A stretch of 64,000 nt of DNA from Mycobacterium sp. 852002-51961_SCH5331710 (GTDB lineage: Bacteria; Actinomycetota; Actinomycetes; Mycobacteriales; Mycobacteriaceae). Positions 23,141 to 31,310 of the stretch are shown one piece after another. The translations under genes and the position numbers were made by a program. The first letter of the stretch is position 1. Each line of letters begins with the position of its first letter. The notes below the pieces were generated by a model. That model saw only the letters and a program-made list of their open reading frames with translations. It was not told where the DNA came from and did no database searches. The DNA lies in NCBI RefSeq assembly GCF_001665535.1, contig NZ_LZSQ01000123.1, forward strand, positions 62,001-126,000, given 5' to 3'.

Positions 23141-24037
23141 TTAGGCGGCGACGCCGGGCTTCAGGTACGTCACGAGGCTGACGTCGATGCCTTCGTCGAT
23201 GAAGTACCACTGGCAGCCCTTGAGGTACTTCATGTAGCGGTCGTAGTTCTCCTCGCCGGCGGCCGCGATCGCGGCGTCCTTGTTCCGTTCGAGGCGATCG
23301 GCCCAGATGCCCAGCGTCTTGATGTAGTGGTTGCGCAGCGAGATCGCCTCGGGCACCTGGAAGCCGGCCTTCTCGCCGTGCTCGATCATCATCTGCGTGG
23401 TCGGCAGGCGGCCACCGGGGAAGATCTCGGTGATCATGAACTTGATGAAGCGGGCCATCTCGAAGGTCAGCTTCTTACCGCGGGCGGCCAGGTCATATGG
23501 GTGGTAGCCGACGCTGCTCTGGATCGTCATCCGGCCGTCGTCGGGCAGGATGTCGAAACACGTCTTGAAGAAGTCGTCGTAACGCTCGAAACCGAAGTGC
23601 TCGAACGCCTCGATCGAGACGATGCGATCGACGGGGGAGTGGAACTGCTCCCAGCCCTCCAGCCGGACGTCGTAGGTGCGCTGCGTATCGACCTTGCTCA
23701 GCAGCTGATTGCAATAGGCCTGCTGATTCTTCGACAGGGTCAGCCCGATCACGTTGACGTCGTACTTCTCCATCGCGCGCTGCAGGGTCAGACCCCACCC
23801 GCAGCCGACCTCCAGCAGTGTCATACCTGGCTTGAGGTCGAGCTTGTCCAGGTGCTGGTCGACGTTGGCGACCTGCGCCTCCGACAGCGTGGCATTCGGG
23901 CCGGTGAAGTATGCGCAGCTGTACTTGCGCGTCGGATCCTGAAAGACGCCAAAGAAGTCGTCCGACAGGTCGTAATGCGCCTGGATGTCCTCGAAATGAG
24001 GCCGCATATCCTTCGTGCCGGTTGAATTGTCAGACAT
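23141..24037 (-). CDS. mmaA4: Mycolic acid methyltransferase, MmaA4 (Hma)-like
   Basis: A 298-residue S-adenosylmethionine-dependent methyltransferase of the cyclopropane-synthase family. The SAM loop LLEVGCGWG is at about residues 73-81; VIGLTLSKNQQAYC, IVSIEAFEHFG and the bicarbonate-site region IFPGGRLPTTQMM follow. The C-terminus SLVTYLKPGVAA and overall wording match MmaA4, which adds a hydroxyl and methyl group to meromycolate and opens the route to keto and methoxy mycolates. The ATG at 24037 (MSDNSTGTKDMRPHFEDIQ) has AGGGGA upstream; the longer frame adds 25 unlikely residues. It lies downstream of an mmaA2-like gene. No mmaA3 is adjacent. Confidence 0.9.
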   Translation of the reverse strand: MSDNSTGTKDMRPHFEDIQAHYDLSDDFFGVFQDPTRKYSCAYFTGPNATLSEAQVANVDQHLDKLDLKPGMTLLEVGCGWGLTLQRAMEKYDVNVIGLTLSKNQQAYCNQLLSKVDTQRTYDVRLEGWEQFHSPVDRIVSIEAFEHFGFERYDDFFKTCFDILPDDGRMTIQSSVGYHPYDLAARGKKLTFEMARFIKFMITEIFPGGRLPTTQMMIEHGEKAGFQVPEAISLRNHYIKTLGIWADRLERNKDAAIAAAGEENYDRYMKYLKGCQWYFIDEGIDVSLVTYLKPGVAA

Positions 24038-24180
24038 ATTTCCCCTGCTTGGCCTTTCCCAATGCGTGACGCGAACTCGCACGTCGTCACGTGATGATCT
24101 GGTCATACACACTATCGGTCGGTGCGAGCCAGACCCTAATTCGGCAGGCCGCCACTCCGGCGGCGATTCGCGCGGCCGAT

Positions 24181-25050
24181 TTACTTCTGCAGCGTGAACT
24201 GGTTGACGTCGATGTATCCGACGCGGAAACCGTGCGCGCAGCCGGTGAGGTAGTGCATGTAGCGGTCATAGACCTCTTGGGACTGGATGGCGATCGCCTC
24301 GTCCTTGTGGGTCTCCAGCGCCGCTGCCCAGCAGTCCAGGGTGCGGGCGTAGTGCGGCTGCAGGCTCTGACGGCGGGTCAGCTCGAAGCCGGCCTTCCCG
24401 GCGTGCTCGCCGACCAGCTCGATCGTCGGCAGGTAACCACCGGGGAAGATCTCGGTCAGGATGAACTTGACGAACCGGGCGACCGAGAAGGTCAGCGGCA
24501 TCCCCTGTTCGGCCATCTGCGGCAGCGTGAGCGCGGTGATGGTGTGCAACAGCATCACCCCGTCGTCGGGCAGCACGCGGTGAGCCATGGCGAAGTAGTC
24601 GTCCCAGCGGTCCCGGCCGAAGTGCTCGAACGCGCCGATCGACACGATCCGGTCGACGGGCTCGTCGAACTGCTCCCAGCCCTGCAGAAGCACCCGCTTG
24701 GAGCGGGGGCTGTCCGATTCGGCGAAGACCTTCTCGACATGGGCGTGCTGGTTCTCGCTCAGGGTGAGGCCGACGACGTTGACGTCGTACTTCTCGACTG
24801 CCCGCAGCATCGTCGAGCCCCAGCCGCAGCCGACGTCGAGCAGCGTCATGCCGGGCTCGAGACGCAGTTTGCCCAACGCGAGGTCGACCTTGGCGCGCTG
24901 GGCCTCCTCGAGCGTCATGCCGTGACGCTCGAAGTAGGCGCAGCTGTAGGTCTGCGACGGGTCCAACCAGAGCCGGAAGAACTCGTCCGACAGGTCGTAG
25001 TGCGCCTGGACGTCGGCGAAATGCGGCGTCAGGTTTCGTGTTGCGGCCAT
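24181..25050 (-). CDS. mmaA2: Mycolic acid cyclopropane synthase/methyltransferase, MmaA2-like
   Basis: A 289-residue paralogue of the preceding gene. TPHFADVQAHYDLSDEFF opens the family fold; LLDVGCGWGSTM is the SAM loop (about residue 72); RIVSIGAFEHFGRDRW and IFPGGYLPTIELV follow, and it ends VGYIDVNQFTLQK, the MmaA2/CmaA1-type C-terminus. These enzymes make cis-cyclopropane rings, or methyl-branched trans double bonds, on meromycolate chains at the inner membrane face. MmaA2 versus CmaA1 cannot be separated by eye with full certainty. AGAAAGG precedes the ATG. A 143-nt gap separates it from mmaA4, so each gene may have its own promoter. Confidence 0.86.
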   Translation of the reverse strand: MAATRNLTPHFADVQAHYDLSDEFFRLWLDPSQTYSCAYFERHGMTLEEAQRAKVDLALGKLRLEPGMTLLDVGCGWGSTMLRAVEKYDVNVVGLTLSENQHAHVEKVFAESDSPRSKRVLLQGWEQFDEPVDRIVSIGAFEHFGRDRWDDYFAMAHRVLPDDGVMLLHTITALTLPQMAEQGMPLTFSVARFVKFILTEIFPGGYLPTIELVGEHAGKAGFELTRRQSLQPHYARTLDCWAAALETHKDEAIAIQSQEVYDRYMHYLTGCAHGFRVGYIDVNQFTLQK

Positions 25051-25173
25051 CGTGTGCCTTTCTGGGCGGAATCAAAGCTCGCGTCGCCTGTGACGTGTCA
25101 AGCCCGAAGCACTCGCAACGAATGTACGCGCCGCCGTTGCCGCTGACCAGTCGAGCGAATGTTTGCGGAGGCG

Positions 25174-26076
25174 TCAAATAGTTGCCGCGAAAGTGGTTTT
25201 CAGCTCGCCGATGATGTCATCCCACAGCGGCTCGGGAAGTTCGTGCCCCATACCGTCGAACAGAACCAGCCTGGCGTTCTCGATGGCCTTGGCGATCGCC
25301 TGCCCGCCGGAGGGCCGCATCAGTTTGTCCGCTTTGCCGTGCAGAACCACGGTGGGCGCGGTGATCTCGCGGTCGTAGGGCAGGAGGCTGCCGCTGCCCA
25401 GGATCGCCGCGAAATGCCGGCCGATTCCCGCTGGGTAGTAGGACCGGTCGTAGCCCTCGATCGCGTCGGCACGCAGCCGCTCCTCGGACGCGGGGAACCC
25501 GGGGCTGCCGATGATCTTGCTGACCCTGACCGCGTTGTCGATGATCGCCTCGCGGGTGGAGTTTTTCGGACGCTGCAGGATCGCGAGCAGCTGGCGCGGA
25601 CCCGGCGGAGGCAGCAGCGCCTGGTTGTTGCTGGAGAAGATGATCGCGAGCGTCTGGGTGCGCGGCTTGTGTCGCGCGGCGAACACCTGGGCGATCATGC
25701 CGCCCATCGACGCCCCGACGATGTGGGCGCGGTCGATGCCGAGATGGTCGAGCAGCGCGGCCGCGTCATCGGCCATGTCTTCCAGCGTGTAGCCGGCGGG
25801 GCTGCGCATTCCGAGGAACGAGCGCAGCATCCGCGGCACCAGCGGGGTGTCGGTGCGCACCCCGTGCAGCTTCGACGACAGCCCGACATCGCGGTTGTCG
25901 TACCGGATGACCCGCAACCCCTGGTTGGTCAGCCGCTCACAGAAGTCCTTGCGCCACATCAGAAGTTGCGCGCCGAGGCCCATGATGAGCAGCACCGCCG
26001 GATCTCCCGCGTCGCCCATGTCCTCGTAGTGGATGTCGAGAACTCCCGACTTGGCGACCCCGGTTCGGACCTGCAT
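25174..26076 (-). CDS. lipG: Alpha/beta hydrolase, LipG-like
   Basis: A 300-residue hydrolase. The oxyanion region LLIMGLGAQLLMW (about 29-41), the nucleophile elbow VGASMGGMIAQ (about 117), the late Asp strand VVLHGKADKLMRP and the final GMGHELP provide the Ser-Asp-His triad. M. tuberculosis lipG (Rv0646c) sits in this place after mmaA genes and is described as a thioesterase/phospholipase-type enzyme tied to mycolate metabolism. Its ATG directly follows the stop codon of the upstream ABC1 kinase-like gene with no spacer, so the two are surely one operon. A second, similar hydrolase is encoded at 29183-30094. Confidence 0.88.
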   Translation of the reverse strand: MQVRTGVAKSGVLDIHYEDMGDAGDPAVLLIMGLGAQLLMWRKDFCERLTNQGLRVIRYDNRDVGLSSKLHGVRTDTPLVPRMLRSFLGMRSPAGYTLEDMADDAAALLDHLGIDRAHIVGASMGGMIAQVFAARHKPRTQTLAIIFSSNNQALLPPPGPRQLLAILQRPKNSTREAIIDNAVRVSKIIGSPGFPASEERLRADAIEGYDRSYYPAGIGRHFAAILGSGSLLPYDREITAPTVVLHGKADKLMRPSGGQAIAKAIENARLVLFDGMGHELPEPLWDDIIGELKTTFAATI

Positions 26077-27444
26077 TCAGCCCCGGACCTCGCTGTCGAG
26101 TTCCTCGTCATGCTCCCTGCTGACCTCGACCATGAAGTTGGCGAAGTAGCCGGTCAGCTGCGGATCCGACATCATCTGCCAACTCGGCGCGAGCAGTTTC
26201 ATGTAGCGCTCGACGTAGAGGAACTGCTTGCCGATCAGCACCAGTTCGCGCGGCAGCTTGACGTCGTAGGCCTCGGCGAGCGTCGACAGTTGCTTGCCGA
26301 TCTCGGCGTAACTCATGTCGCCCAGCGTCGACATCGTCAGGGGCGTCGCGAACTTCTCGAGGTCCTTGGCCGCCTGCGCCTCGGGCTTCATGGTGCCGAC
26401 GGCGCCCATCAGCACGACGATCTTGCCCGCGGCGGCGTGGTCCTTCTTCACCAGCAGCGCGTACACCAGCTCGCGCAGCAGCCATCGGGTGCGCGGATCG
26501 ATGCGGCCCATGATGCCGAAGTCGAAGAACACGATCTTGCCGTCGTCGTCGACGTAGAGGTTGCCCGCGTGCAGGTCACCGTGGAACAGGCCGTGCCGCA
26601 GGCCGCCTTCGAAGACGGAAAACAGCAGCGCCTTCACCAGTTCGGTGCCGTCGAAACCCTTCTGACGGATGGTCTTGACGTCGTCGATGCGCGTGCCCTG
26701 GATGCGTTCCATCGTCAGCACCCGCTCGCTGGTGAGGTCCCAATATACCTGCGGCACACGGATGTTCTTGCCCAGCGGTGAGGCGTGCATGTGCGACACC
26801 CACGCGTCCATCGACTGCGCCTCGAGCCGGAAGTCGAGTTCCTCGGCTAGGTTGTCGGCGAAGTCGGCGACGACGTCCTGTGCGCTCAGGCGCTGACCCA
26901 GCTTGGCGAACTCGACCAGGCGCGCGCCCCGCTTGAGGATCTGCAGATCCGCTGCGACCCGCCTGCGGATGCCCGGTCGCTGGATCTTGACGACGACCTC
27001 TTCACCGCTGTGCAGCGTCGCGTAGTGCACCTGCGCGATCGACGCGGACGCGAACGGCTTCTCGTCGAAGCTCTTGAAGAGGTTCGAAGGTTCGTCGCCG
27101 AGGTCCTCGACGAACAGCTTGTGCACCTCTTTGGCATCCGCGGGCGGGACCCGGTCCAGCAGGCTGCGGAACTCCTTGGACAGCGGCTCGCCGAACGCGC
27201 CCGGACTCGACGCGATGATCTGACCGAACTTGACGTAGGTGGGGCCCAGATCGGCGAACGTCTGCGGGATCTGCTTGATGATCTTCTGTTGCAACGAACC
27301 GCGGCCGGCGATCTTCGACACCACCCGGGCGCCGGTGCGGGTGACCTGCCAACCGGTCGCGCCGATGCGGGCAGCCTCGATCGGCAGCGGGACCTTGTCC
27401 AGCTTGGCTCCGTCGCGGTGCTGCGGCTTTCGCGTGGCACTCAT
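26077..27444 (-). CDS. ABC1/AarF/UbiB-family atypical kinase-like protein
   Basis: A 455-residue protein corresponding in place to M. tuberculosis Rv0647c. The ABC1 signature KFGQIIASSPG (about residues 72-82) that closes over the nucleotide is present, followed by PFASASIAQVHYATL (the Ala-rich loop replacing a kinase glycine loop), VVVKIQRPGI (the Lys), and HGLFHGDLHAGNLYVDDDGKIVFFDFGIMG with the HxDxxxxN and DFG residues. The family acts in lipid or quinone metabolism at membranes as ATPase or kinase. It is joined without spacer to lipG and lies 61 nt downstream of the MpaB-like gene, so it likely serves envelope lipid handling. Confidence 0.9.
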   Translation of the reverse strand: MSATRKPQHRDGAKLDKVPLPIEAARIGATGWQVTRTGARVVSKIAGRGSLQQKIIKQIPQTFADLGPTYVKFGQIIASSPGAFGEPLSKEFRSLLDRVPPADAKEVHKLFVEDLGDEPSNLFKSFDEKPFASASIAQVHYATLHSGEEVVVKIQRPGIRRRVAADLQILKRGARLVEFAKLGQRLSAQDVVADFADNLAEELDFRLEAQSMDAWVSHMHASPLGKNIRVPQVYWDLTSERVLTMERIQGTRIDDVKTIRQKGFDGTELVKALLFSVFEGGLRHGLFHGDLHAGNLYVDDDGKIVFFDFGIMGRIDPRTRWLLRELVYALLVKKDHAAAGKIVVLMGAVGTMKPEAQAAKDLEKFATPLTMSTLGDMSYAEIGKQLSTLAEAYDVKLPRELVLIGKQFLYVERYMKLLAPSWQMMSDPQLTGYFANFMVEVSREHDEELDSEVRG

Positions 27445-27505
27445 AGGGGCCAGTGTCTCAAAATCCGCGGTGGCCCGTAAAAATGTGTGGACGGGCTCAC
27501 AGTGG

Positions 27506-28504
27506 TCAGGCCTCGGCGAAGCTGCGTTCGACCTCTTCGCGGCTGAGGACCTCGTCGTCGCCCAATCGGTACGACGGCAGCGTGTGCGACAGATCGGTGC
27601 CCGAGGCGACCCTGGCCTGGGCCTGCCGGAACTCCGGGATCGGGCCTTGCACGACGTGCAGCCCGTTGATGACCGACCAGACTGTCGCGCGCCTGGTGGT
27701 CTGCTCGACGATGTTGGGATCCTTGTGCTGAATCAGCTGCTTGGCCCAGCGCGGCATGGTGTCGCGGATGGCCCAGTTGATCGCGCTCTGCGCCAGTGGC
27801 AGGCCCGGTCCGGTCGCGACCGCCGTGCCGTGCGTGACGGCCAGCCGCGGCAGGTAGGACTCCAGGCACTCGGCGACCTCGGCCTTGGTCTCGGGCAGGT
27901 CGGTGCCGCCCAACGCGTGGCCGACCCGCACGAACTCGCGGTAGTAGCGATCGATCTTTCTGCCGCGCAACGGGTTTGGATGGTAGAGCTCGTGTGCGGT
28001 GGCCAGCCCCCACACCACGGTGGCGTAGTTCCAGCGCAGCCAGTCCGGGTCGTCGGCGTCGTAGCGGGCGCCGTCGGGGCGGGTGCCCTTGATCGTGTGG
28101 TGCATCGAGCGCACCGCCTTCGCCAGGCGCTCGGCGGTCTCGGTCGAGCCGTAGGCGGTGCCGATGAAGAACGCGATGGAATGGCCGAGACGTACCGCGG
28201 CCCCCTTCGGGTCGATCTCCGGTCGGCCGACACCGTTCTCGTCACGTTTGACCAGCCGTGAGTGGTGCATGCCCATCCAGTAGATCGACGGGTCAAGACG
28301 TTCCATGAACGCCGCGCACTGTAGGCCGAAGATGAGGGCCTGCATGTGCGAATGCACGTGCCACACCGCGCTGCCGGGCCCGAACCAGCCTGGATCTCCG
28401 ACCGGCGCGGCGAACTCCATCCCCCGGAAGTAGTTGCGGCGCACGTCCTTGTCGAAGCGCTGGTTGAGGAATTCACCGATGAACTGGTGCGGCAGCAGGA
28501 TCAC
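27506..28504 (-). CDS. MpaB/latex-clearing-like haem oxygenase family protein (DUF2236)
   Basis: A 332-residue protein. The family pattern is visible: HVHSHMQALIFGLQCAA, MGMHHSRLVK, then TAYGSTETAERLAKAV and RSMHHTIKG, and the strongly conserved DDPDWLRWNYATVVWGLATA (about residues 147-166). His and Arg residues in these segments bind haem b in characterised members (MpaB, latex-clearing protein). Possible role: oxidation of a lipid or terpenoid. The GTG start has AGGAG 7 nt upstream. It is divergent from a TetR gene; two related operator-like repeats lie between them. The substrate is unknown. Confidence 0.82.
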   Translation of the reverse strand: MILLPHQFIGEFLNQRFDKDVRRNYFRGMEFAAPVGDPGWFGPGSAVWHVHSHMQALIFGLQCAAFMERLDPSIYWMGMHHSRLVKRDENGVGRPEIDPKGAAVRLGHSIAFFIGTAYGSTETAERLAKAVRSMHHTIKGTRPDGARYDADDPDWLRWNYATVVWGLATAHELYHPNPLRGRKIDRYYREFVRVGHALGGTDLPETKAEVAECLESYLPRLAVTHGTAVATGPGLPLAQSAINWAIRDTMPRWAKQLIQHKDPNIVEQTTRRATVWSVINGLHVVQGPIPEFRQAQARVASGTDLSHTLPSYRLGDDEVLSREEVERSFAEA

Positions 28505-28528
28505 GTCGGCTCCTCGAGTTCCCGATTC

Positions 28529-28574
28529 TGGTCACGGCTGTAGCCAGAATACAGTTTGGTCACGTACGTGACCA
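28529..28574. promoter_or_regulatory. Two TetR-type operators between the MpaB-like gene and the TetR gene
   Basis: A perfect 18-bp palindrome TGGTCACGTACGTGACCA is at 28557-28574. A degenerate copy of the same length begins 28 bp upstream, at 28529-28546 (TGGTCACGG followed by a weaker right arm). Possible -10 elements lie between them: TACAGT (28550-28555) for the plus strand and TATTCT (28552-28547) for the minus strand. The layout is what autoregulation plus control of the divergent oxygenase needs. Confidence 0.7.
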
Positions 28575-28605
28575 GAGTTGGCGCGCGTCGGCCTACGCTG
28601 AGGCC

Positions 28606-29202
28606 GTGACCAGTCCCACGCGATGGGCCGGCGTACCGCTGACGGACCGCCGCGCCGAACGCCGTGCACAGCTGATCGACGCCGCCTTCCGGTTGTTCGG
28701 CGACGGTGGCGAGTCCGCCGTGTCGGTGCGTTCCGTCTGTCGTGAATGCGGGCTGAACACGCGCTACTTCTACGAGAGCTTCGCCGACACCGACGACCTC
28801 CTCGGCGCCGTCTACGACCAGGTGAGCGCCCAACTGGCCGAAGCGGTCGAGGCGGCCATGTCGCAGGCCGGCGATTCGCTACGGGCCAGGACCCGGGCGG
28901 GCATCGCCGCCGTGCTCGGGTTCAGCTCCGAGGATCCCCGCCGCGGTCGGGTGCTGTTCACCGATGCGCGGTCGAACCCGGTGCTGGCGGCGCGCCGCGC
29001 GGCGACCCAGGACCTGTTGCGTGAGGGCGTGCTCACCGAGGGCTGGCGGCTGCAGCCCGACACCGACTCGGTGGCCGCACTGGTCGGCGCCGCCATGTAC
29101 ACGGGCGCGATGGCCGAGCTGGCGCAGCAATGGCTGGCGGGCCGGCTGGGGACCGATCTGGACGCGGTGGTCGAACACGCCGTCACCCAGGTGTTGCGGT
29201 AG
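28606..29202 (+). CDS. TetR-family transcriptional regulator, divergent to the MpaB-like gene
   Basis: A 198-residue protein with GTG start. The N-terminal helix-turn-helix is clear: RRAQLIDAAFRLFGDGGESA, then SVRSVCRECGLNTRYFYESFADTDDLL. The C-terminal region is a helical ligand domain (ARTRAGIAAVLGFSSEDPRRGRV). It very likely represses the divergent oxygenase gene and itself through the palindromes at 28529-28574. Its 3' end overlaps the convergent hydrolase gene by 20 nt. The ligand is unknown; a lipid substrate of the oxygenase is a reasonable guess. Confidence 0.9.
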   Translation: MTSPTRWAGVPLTDRRAERRAQLIDAAFRLFGDGGESAVSVRSVCRECGLNTRYFYESFADTDDLLGAVYDQVSAQLAEAVEAAMSQAGDSLRARTRAGIAAVLGFSSEDPRRGRVLFTDARSNPVLAARRAATQDLLREGVLTEGWRLQPDTDSVAALVGAAMYTGAMAELAQQWLAGRLGTDLDAVVEHAVTQVLR

Positions 29203-30094
29203 CGAAGTTCTCCGTCAACGCACCGACCACCGGGGCCCACACCGGCTCGGGAAGGTCGTGGCCCATACCGTCGACGACGACGTAGCGCGCGCCATCGACG
29301 GCCCGCGCGACCGTGCGGCCGTTGCGCGGTCGCACCATAGGGTCCTTCGATCCGTGGACGACGACCGTGGGCGCGGTGATGCTCCGGGTGTAGCGCAGCA
29401 GGCTGCCGGTGCCGAGGATGGCGTCGAACTGACGCAGCATGCCCTGCGGGTAGTCGCTGCGCTCGCGCAATTCCCGCACCCGGCGCTGCAACTGTTCGGT
29501 CGGCGGTAAGAAGTTGGGCCCGTTGATGATTGCGACGTTGCGGACCTCGTGGGCCAGCCGCTGCTCTAACGGGGCGTCACGTGGCGGCGCGCCGAATGCC
29601 AGACGGATCACCCGCAGCGCAGGCAACGACGAAAGCGGCGTGCCCGCGCTCGTCATCACCAGCCCCAGCGATGCCACCCGGCCGGGGTGGCGGCCCGCCA
29701 GCACCTGCGCGATCATTCCGCCCATCGAAGCGCCGACGATGTGCGCGCATTCGATGCCGAGATGGTCGAGCAGGCCGCGCACGTCTTCGGCGAGGTCGAC
29801 GAGCGTGTACGGCACCGGGCTGCCGCGGCCCAGCAGATACCGCAGCACCCGCGGATACACCGAACCGTCGGCGCGCTGCCCGTCGAGCTTCGTGGACAAC
29901 CCGGTGTCGCGATGATCGAACCGGATCACCCGGTACCCCTGTTCGATCAGCCGGGCGCAGAACCCGTCGGGCCACATCGGCAACTGGGCGCCGACGCCCA
30001 TGATCAGCAGCACCGGCGGGTCGGCGGGGTCGCCGAGGTCCTCGTAGAAGATCCCGACGTCCCCGCAGACCGCGGTGCCGCTTCGAACCTGCAT
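29183..30094 (-). CDS. Alpha/beta hydrolase, second LipG-like copy
   Basis: A 303-residue hydrolase similar to lipG along its whole length: MQVRSGTAVCGDVGIFYEDLGDPADPPVLLIMGVG opens both in the same pattern (shown here in two parts: GDVGIFYEDLGDPADP and VLLIMGVGAQLPMW). It has VGASMGGMIAQVLAGRH around the nucleophile Ser, VVVHGSKDPMVRP, and a closing GMGHDLPEP. It is probably an ester or thioester hydrolase. The copy lies 3.1 kb from lipG on the same strand, suggesting local duplication followed by separation. It follows the first DinB-fold gene by 10 nt and may be transcribed with the two DinB genes. Confidence 0.85.
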   Translation of the reverse strand: MQVRSGTAVCGDVGIFYEDLGDPADPPVLLIMGVGAQLPMWPDGFCARLIEQGYRVIRFDHRDTGLSTKLDGQRADGSVYPRVLRYLLGRGSPVPYTLVDLAEDVRGLLDHLGIECAHIVGASMGGMIAQVLAGRHPGRVASLGLVMTSAGTPLSSLPALRVIRLAFGAPPRDAPLEQRLAHEVRNVAIINGPNFLPPTEQLQRRVRELRERSDYPQGMLRQFDAILGTGSLLRYTRSITAPTVVVHGSKDPMVRPRNGRTVARAVDGARYVVVDGMGHDLPEPVWAPVVGALTENFATATPG

Positions 30095-30104
30095 GCTGTG
30101 CTTT

Positions 30105-30716
30105 CTACACCTGACCGCCGACCGGTTGCTTGCCCCACGGCGTCAACCACGGTGTCGGCTCCCAGTCTTCGAGGCCCGCCAGCAGCTCGTACAGCGTTGC
30201 GCCGTCGATGGTTTCGCGGATGATGTCGGCCTGTCCGGCGTGCCGGGCCAGCTCCTCGATCATGTGTAGGAACACCCATCGCACCGACCACGCCGGAACA
30301 TCCTTGGGAAACCACGGCACGTGCGGCGGGATCGGCACGGCCGCACCCAGGTCGGCGGTTTCGATCAACCGGATGGTCTCGGCGTTCTGCTCGTCGAACC
30401 TGGCGAGGATGTCGGCGAGGGTCTCGTCCTCGCCCATGACGAACTCGCTCTGATAGTCGGCCTGCTGATCCGCCATCGGACGGCGGTCGCTCTCGGTCAT
30501 CTCGGGCGCTGCGGCCACGCGCGCCACCCACCCGCGTTGACAGTTGGTGACGTGCTTGATCAAACCGCCAATCGACAGCGCGCTGACCGACGGTGTCGAC
30601 CGCGCCTGTTCGTCGGACAAGCCGAACGCCACGGCGTGGAAGGCGTACTGCTGCGCGGCCAGGTATTCGCGCAGGCCCTCGCGCTCGTCGGCGACGGGTG
30701 GGGGCATAGCGGGCAT
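30105..30716 (-). CDS. DinB-fold (DUF664-type) protein
   Basis: A 203-residue protein; the ATG at 30716 gives MPAMPPPVADEREGLREYLAAQ. It is a four-helix DinB/YfiT fold: IGGLIKHVTNCQRGW (first His, about residue 51), a middle helix with ADILARFDEQNAETIRLI, and FLHMIEELARHAGQADIIRE (about 155, giving His, His). Three His would bind one metal ion. In Actinobacteria many such proteins are thiol transferases using mycothiol. It starts 2 nt after the stop of the second DinB gene, so they share a transcript, probably under the divergent WYL regulator. Confidence 0.85.
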   Translation of the reverse strand: MPAMPPPVADEREGLREYLAAQQYAFHAVAFGLSDEQARSTPSVSALSIGGLIKHVTNCQRGWVARVAAAPEMTESDRRPMADQQADYQSEFVMGEDETLADILARFDEQNAETIRLIETADLGAAVPIPPHVPWFPKDVPAWSVRWVFLHMIEELARHAGQADIIRETIDGATLYELLAGLEDWEPTPWLTPWGKQPVGGQV

Positions 30717-30718
30717 AC

Positions 30719-31249
30719 TCAGTTTCCTTTCGGGTTGGTGTGGGCGTAAAGGTCTCGGATGCACGCGATTTCGGCGCCGTGGTGGATGAGCTCGCGGTTG
30801 ATGTGCAGGACGAGCGTGATGAGCGGATAGTCCGCGTAGGGGCCTTCGGCGGGTCCGCACGGCTGGCTCAGGCCGTCTTCGGACAACCCCCGTACACCCT
30901 CGATCCAGGTGCTGTACTGCTCGTCGAGTTGTCGCAGCGCGGTCGATGCGTCGGTGGCGTAGTGCCACGACTGGTAGTCGGCGGCCGGCGCGCCGAAATG
31001 GCTGTGGTTGCGCATCGCGAAGACGCCGACGATGAGGTGGGCCAGTCGCCAGGCGATCGTCGTGAACGGCGGTGGCGTCGGTTCGGGATACGCGAAGTCG
31101 ATCCTGCCGTCGGGGTGGACCGTCCAGCAGTCCGCGACGGGCTGCCAGAAGTACTCGTCGTCGGTGAGCCCCTGGAACCGGGGGCGCAGGAAGTTGGTCC
31201 AGTGGAAGTCTGCCTGTTCGGCCAGCTCGTGGGTGATCGTCGTGGGCAT
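30719..31249 (-). CDS. DinB-fold protein, first gene of the DinB pair
   Basis: A 176-residue protein of the DinB superfamily. EQADFHWTNFLRPRF starts the first helix; IAWRLAHLIVGVFAMRNHSHFG (about residues 66-87) supplies the first His; VLHINRELIHHGAEIACIRDLY (about 147-168) gives the last His pair. It resembles the DinB-like proteins often paired with YafY/WYL regulators. The promoter has TATAAC (31272-31267) as -10, overlapped by the left arm of an inverted repeat, so repression by the divergent regulator is likely. Substrate unknown. Confidence 0.85.
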   Translation of the reverse strand: MPTTITHELAEQADFHWTNFLRPRFQGLTDDEYFWQPVADCWTVHPDGRIDFAYPEPTPPPFTTIAWRLAHLIVGVFAMRNHSHFGAPAADYQSWHYATDASTALRQLDEQYSTWIEGVRGLSEDGLSQPCGPAEGPYADYPLITLVLHINRELIHHGAEIACIRDLYAHTNPKGN

Positions 31250-31269
31250 ACGATCACTCTGACAGGGTT

Positions 31270-31290
31270 ATAGGACAGTTTCGGTCCTAT
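31270..31290. promoter_or_regulatory. Inverted-repeat operator between the DinB pair and the WYL regulator
   Basis: ATAGGAC (31270-31276) and GTCCTAT (31284-31290) are perfect 7-bp arms around AGTTTCG. The left arm overlaps the minus-strand -10 TATAAC of the DinB genes and the right arm ends 20 nt before the regulator ATG. The geometry suits a dimeric WYL/HTH protein that represses both directions. Confidence 0.7.
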
Positions 31291-31310
31291 GAGTGAGGCA
31301 GGCTGGGTTC

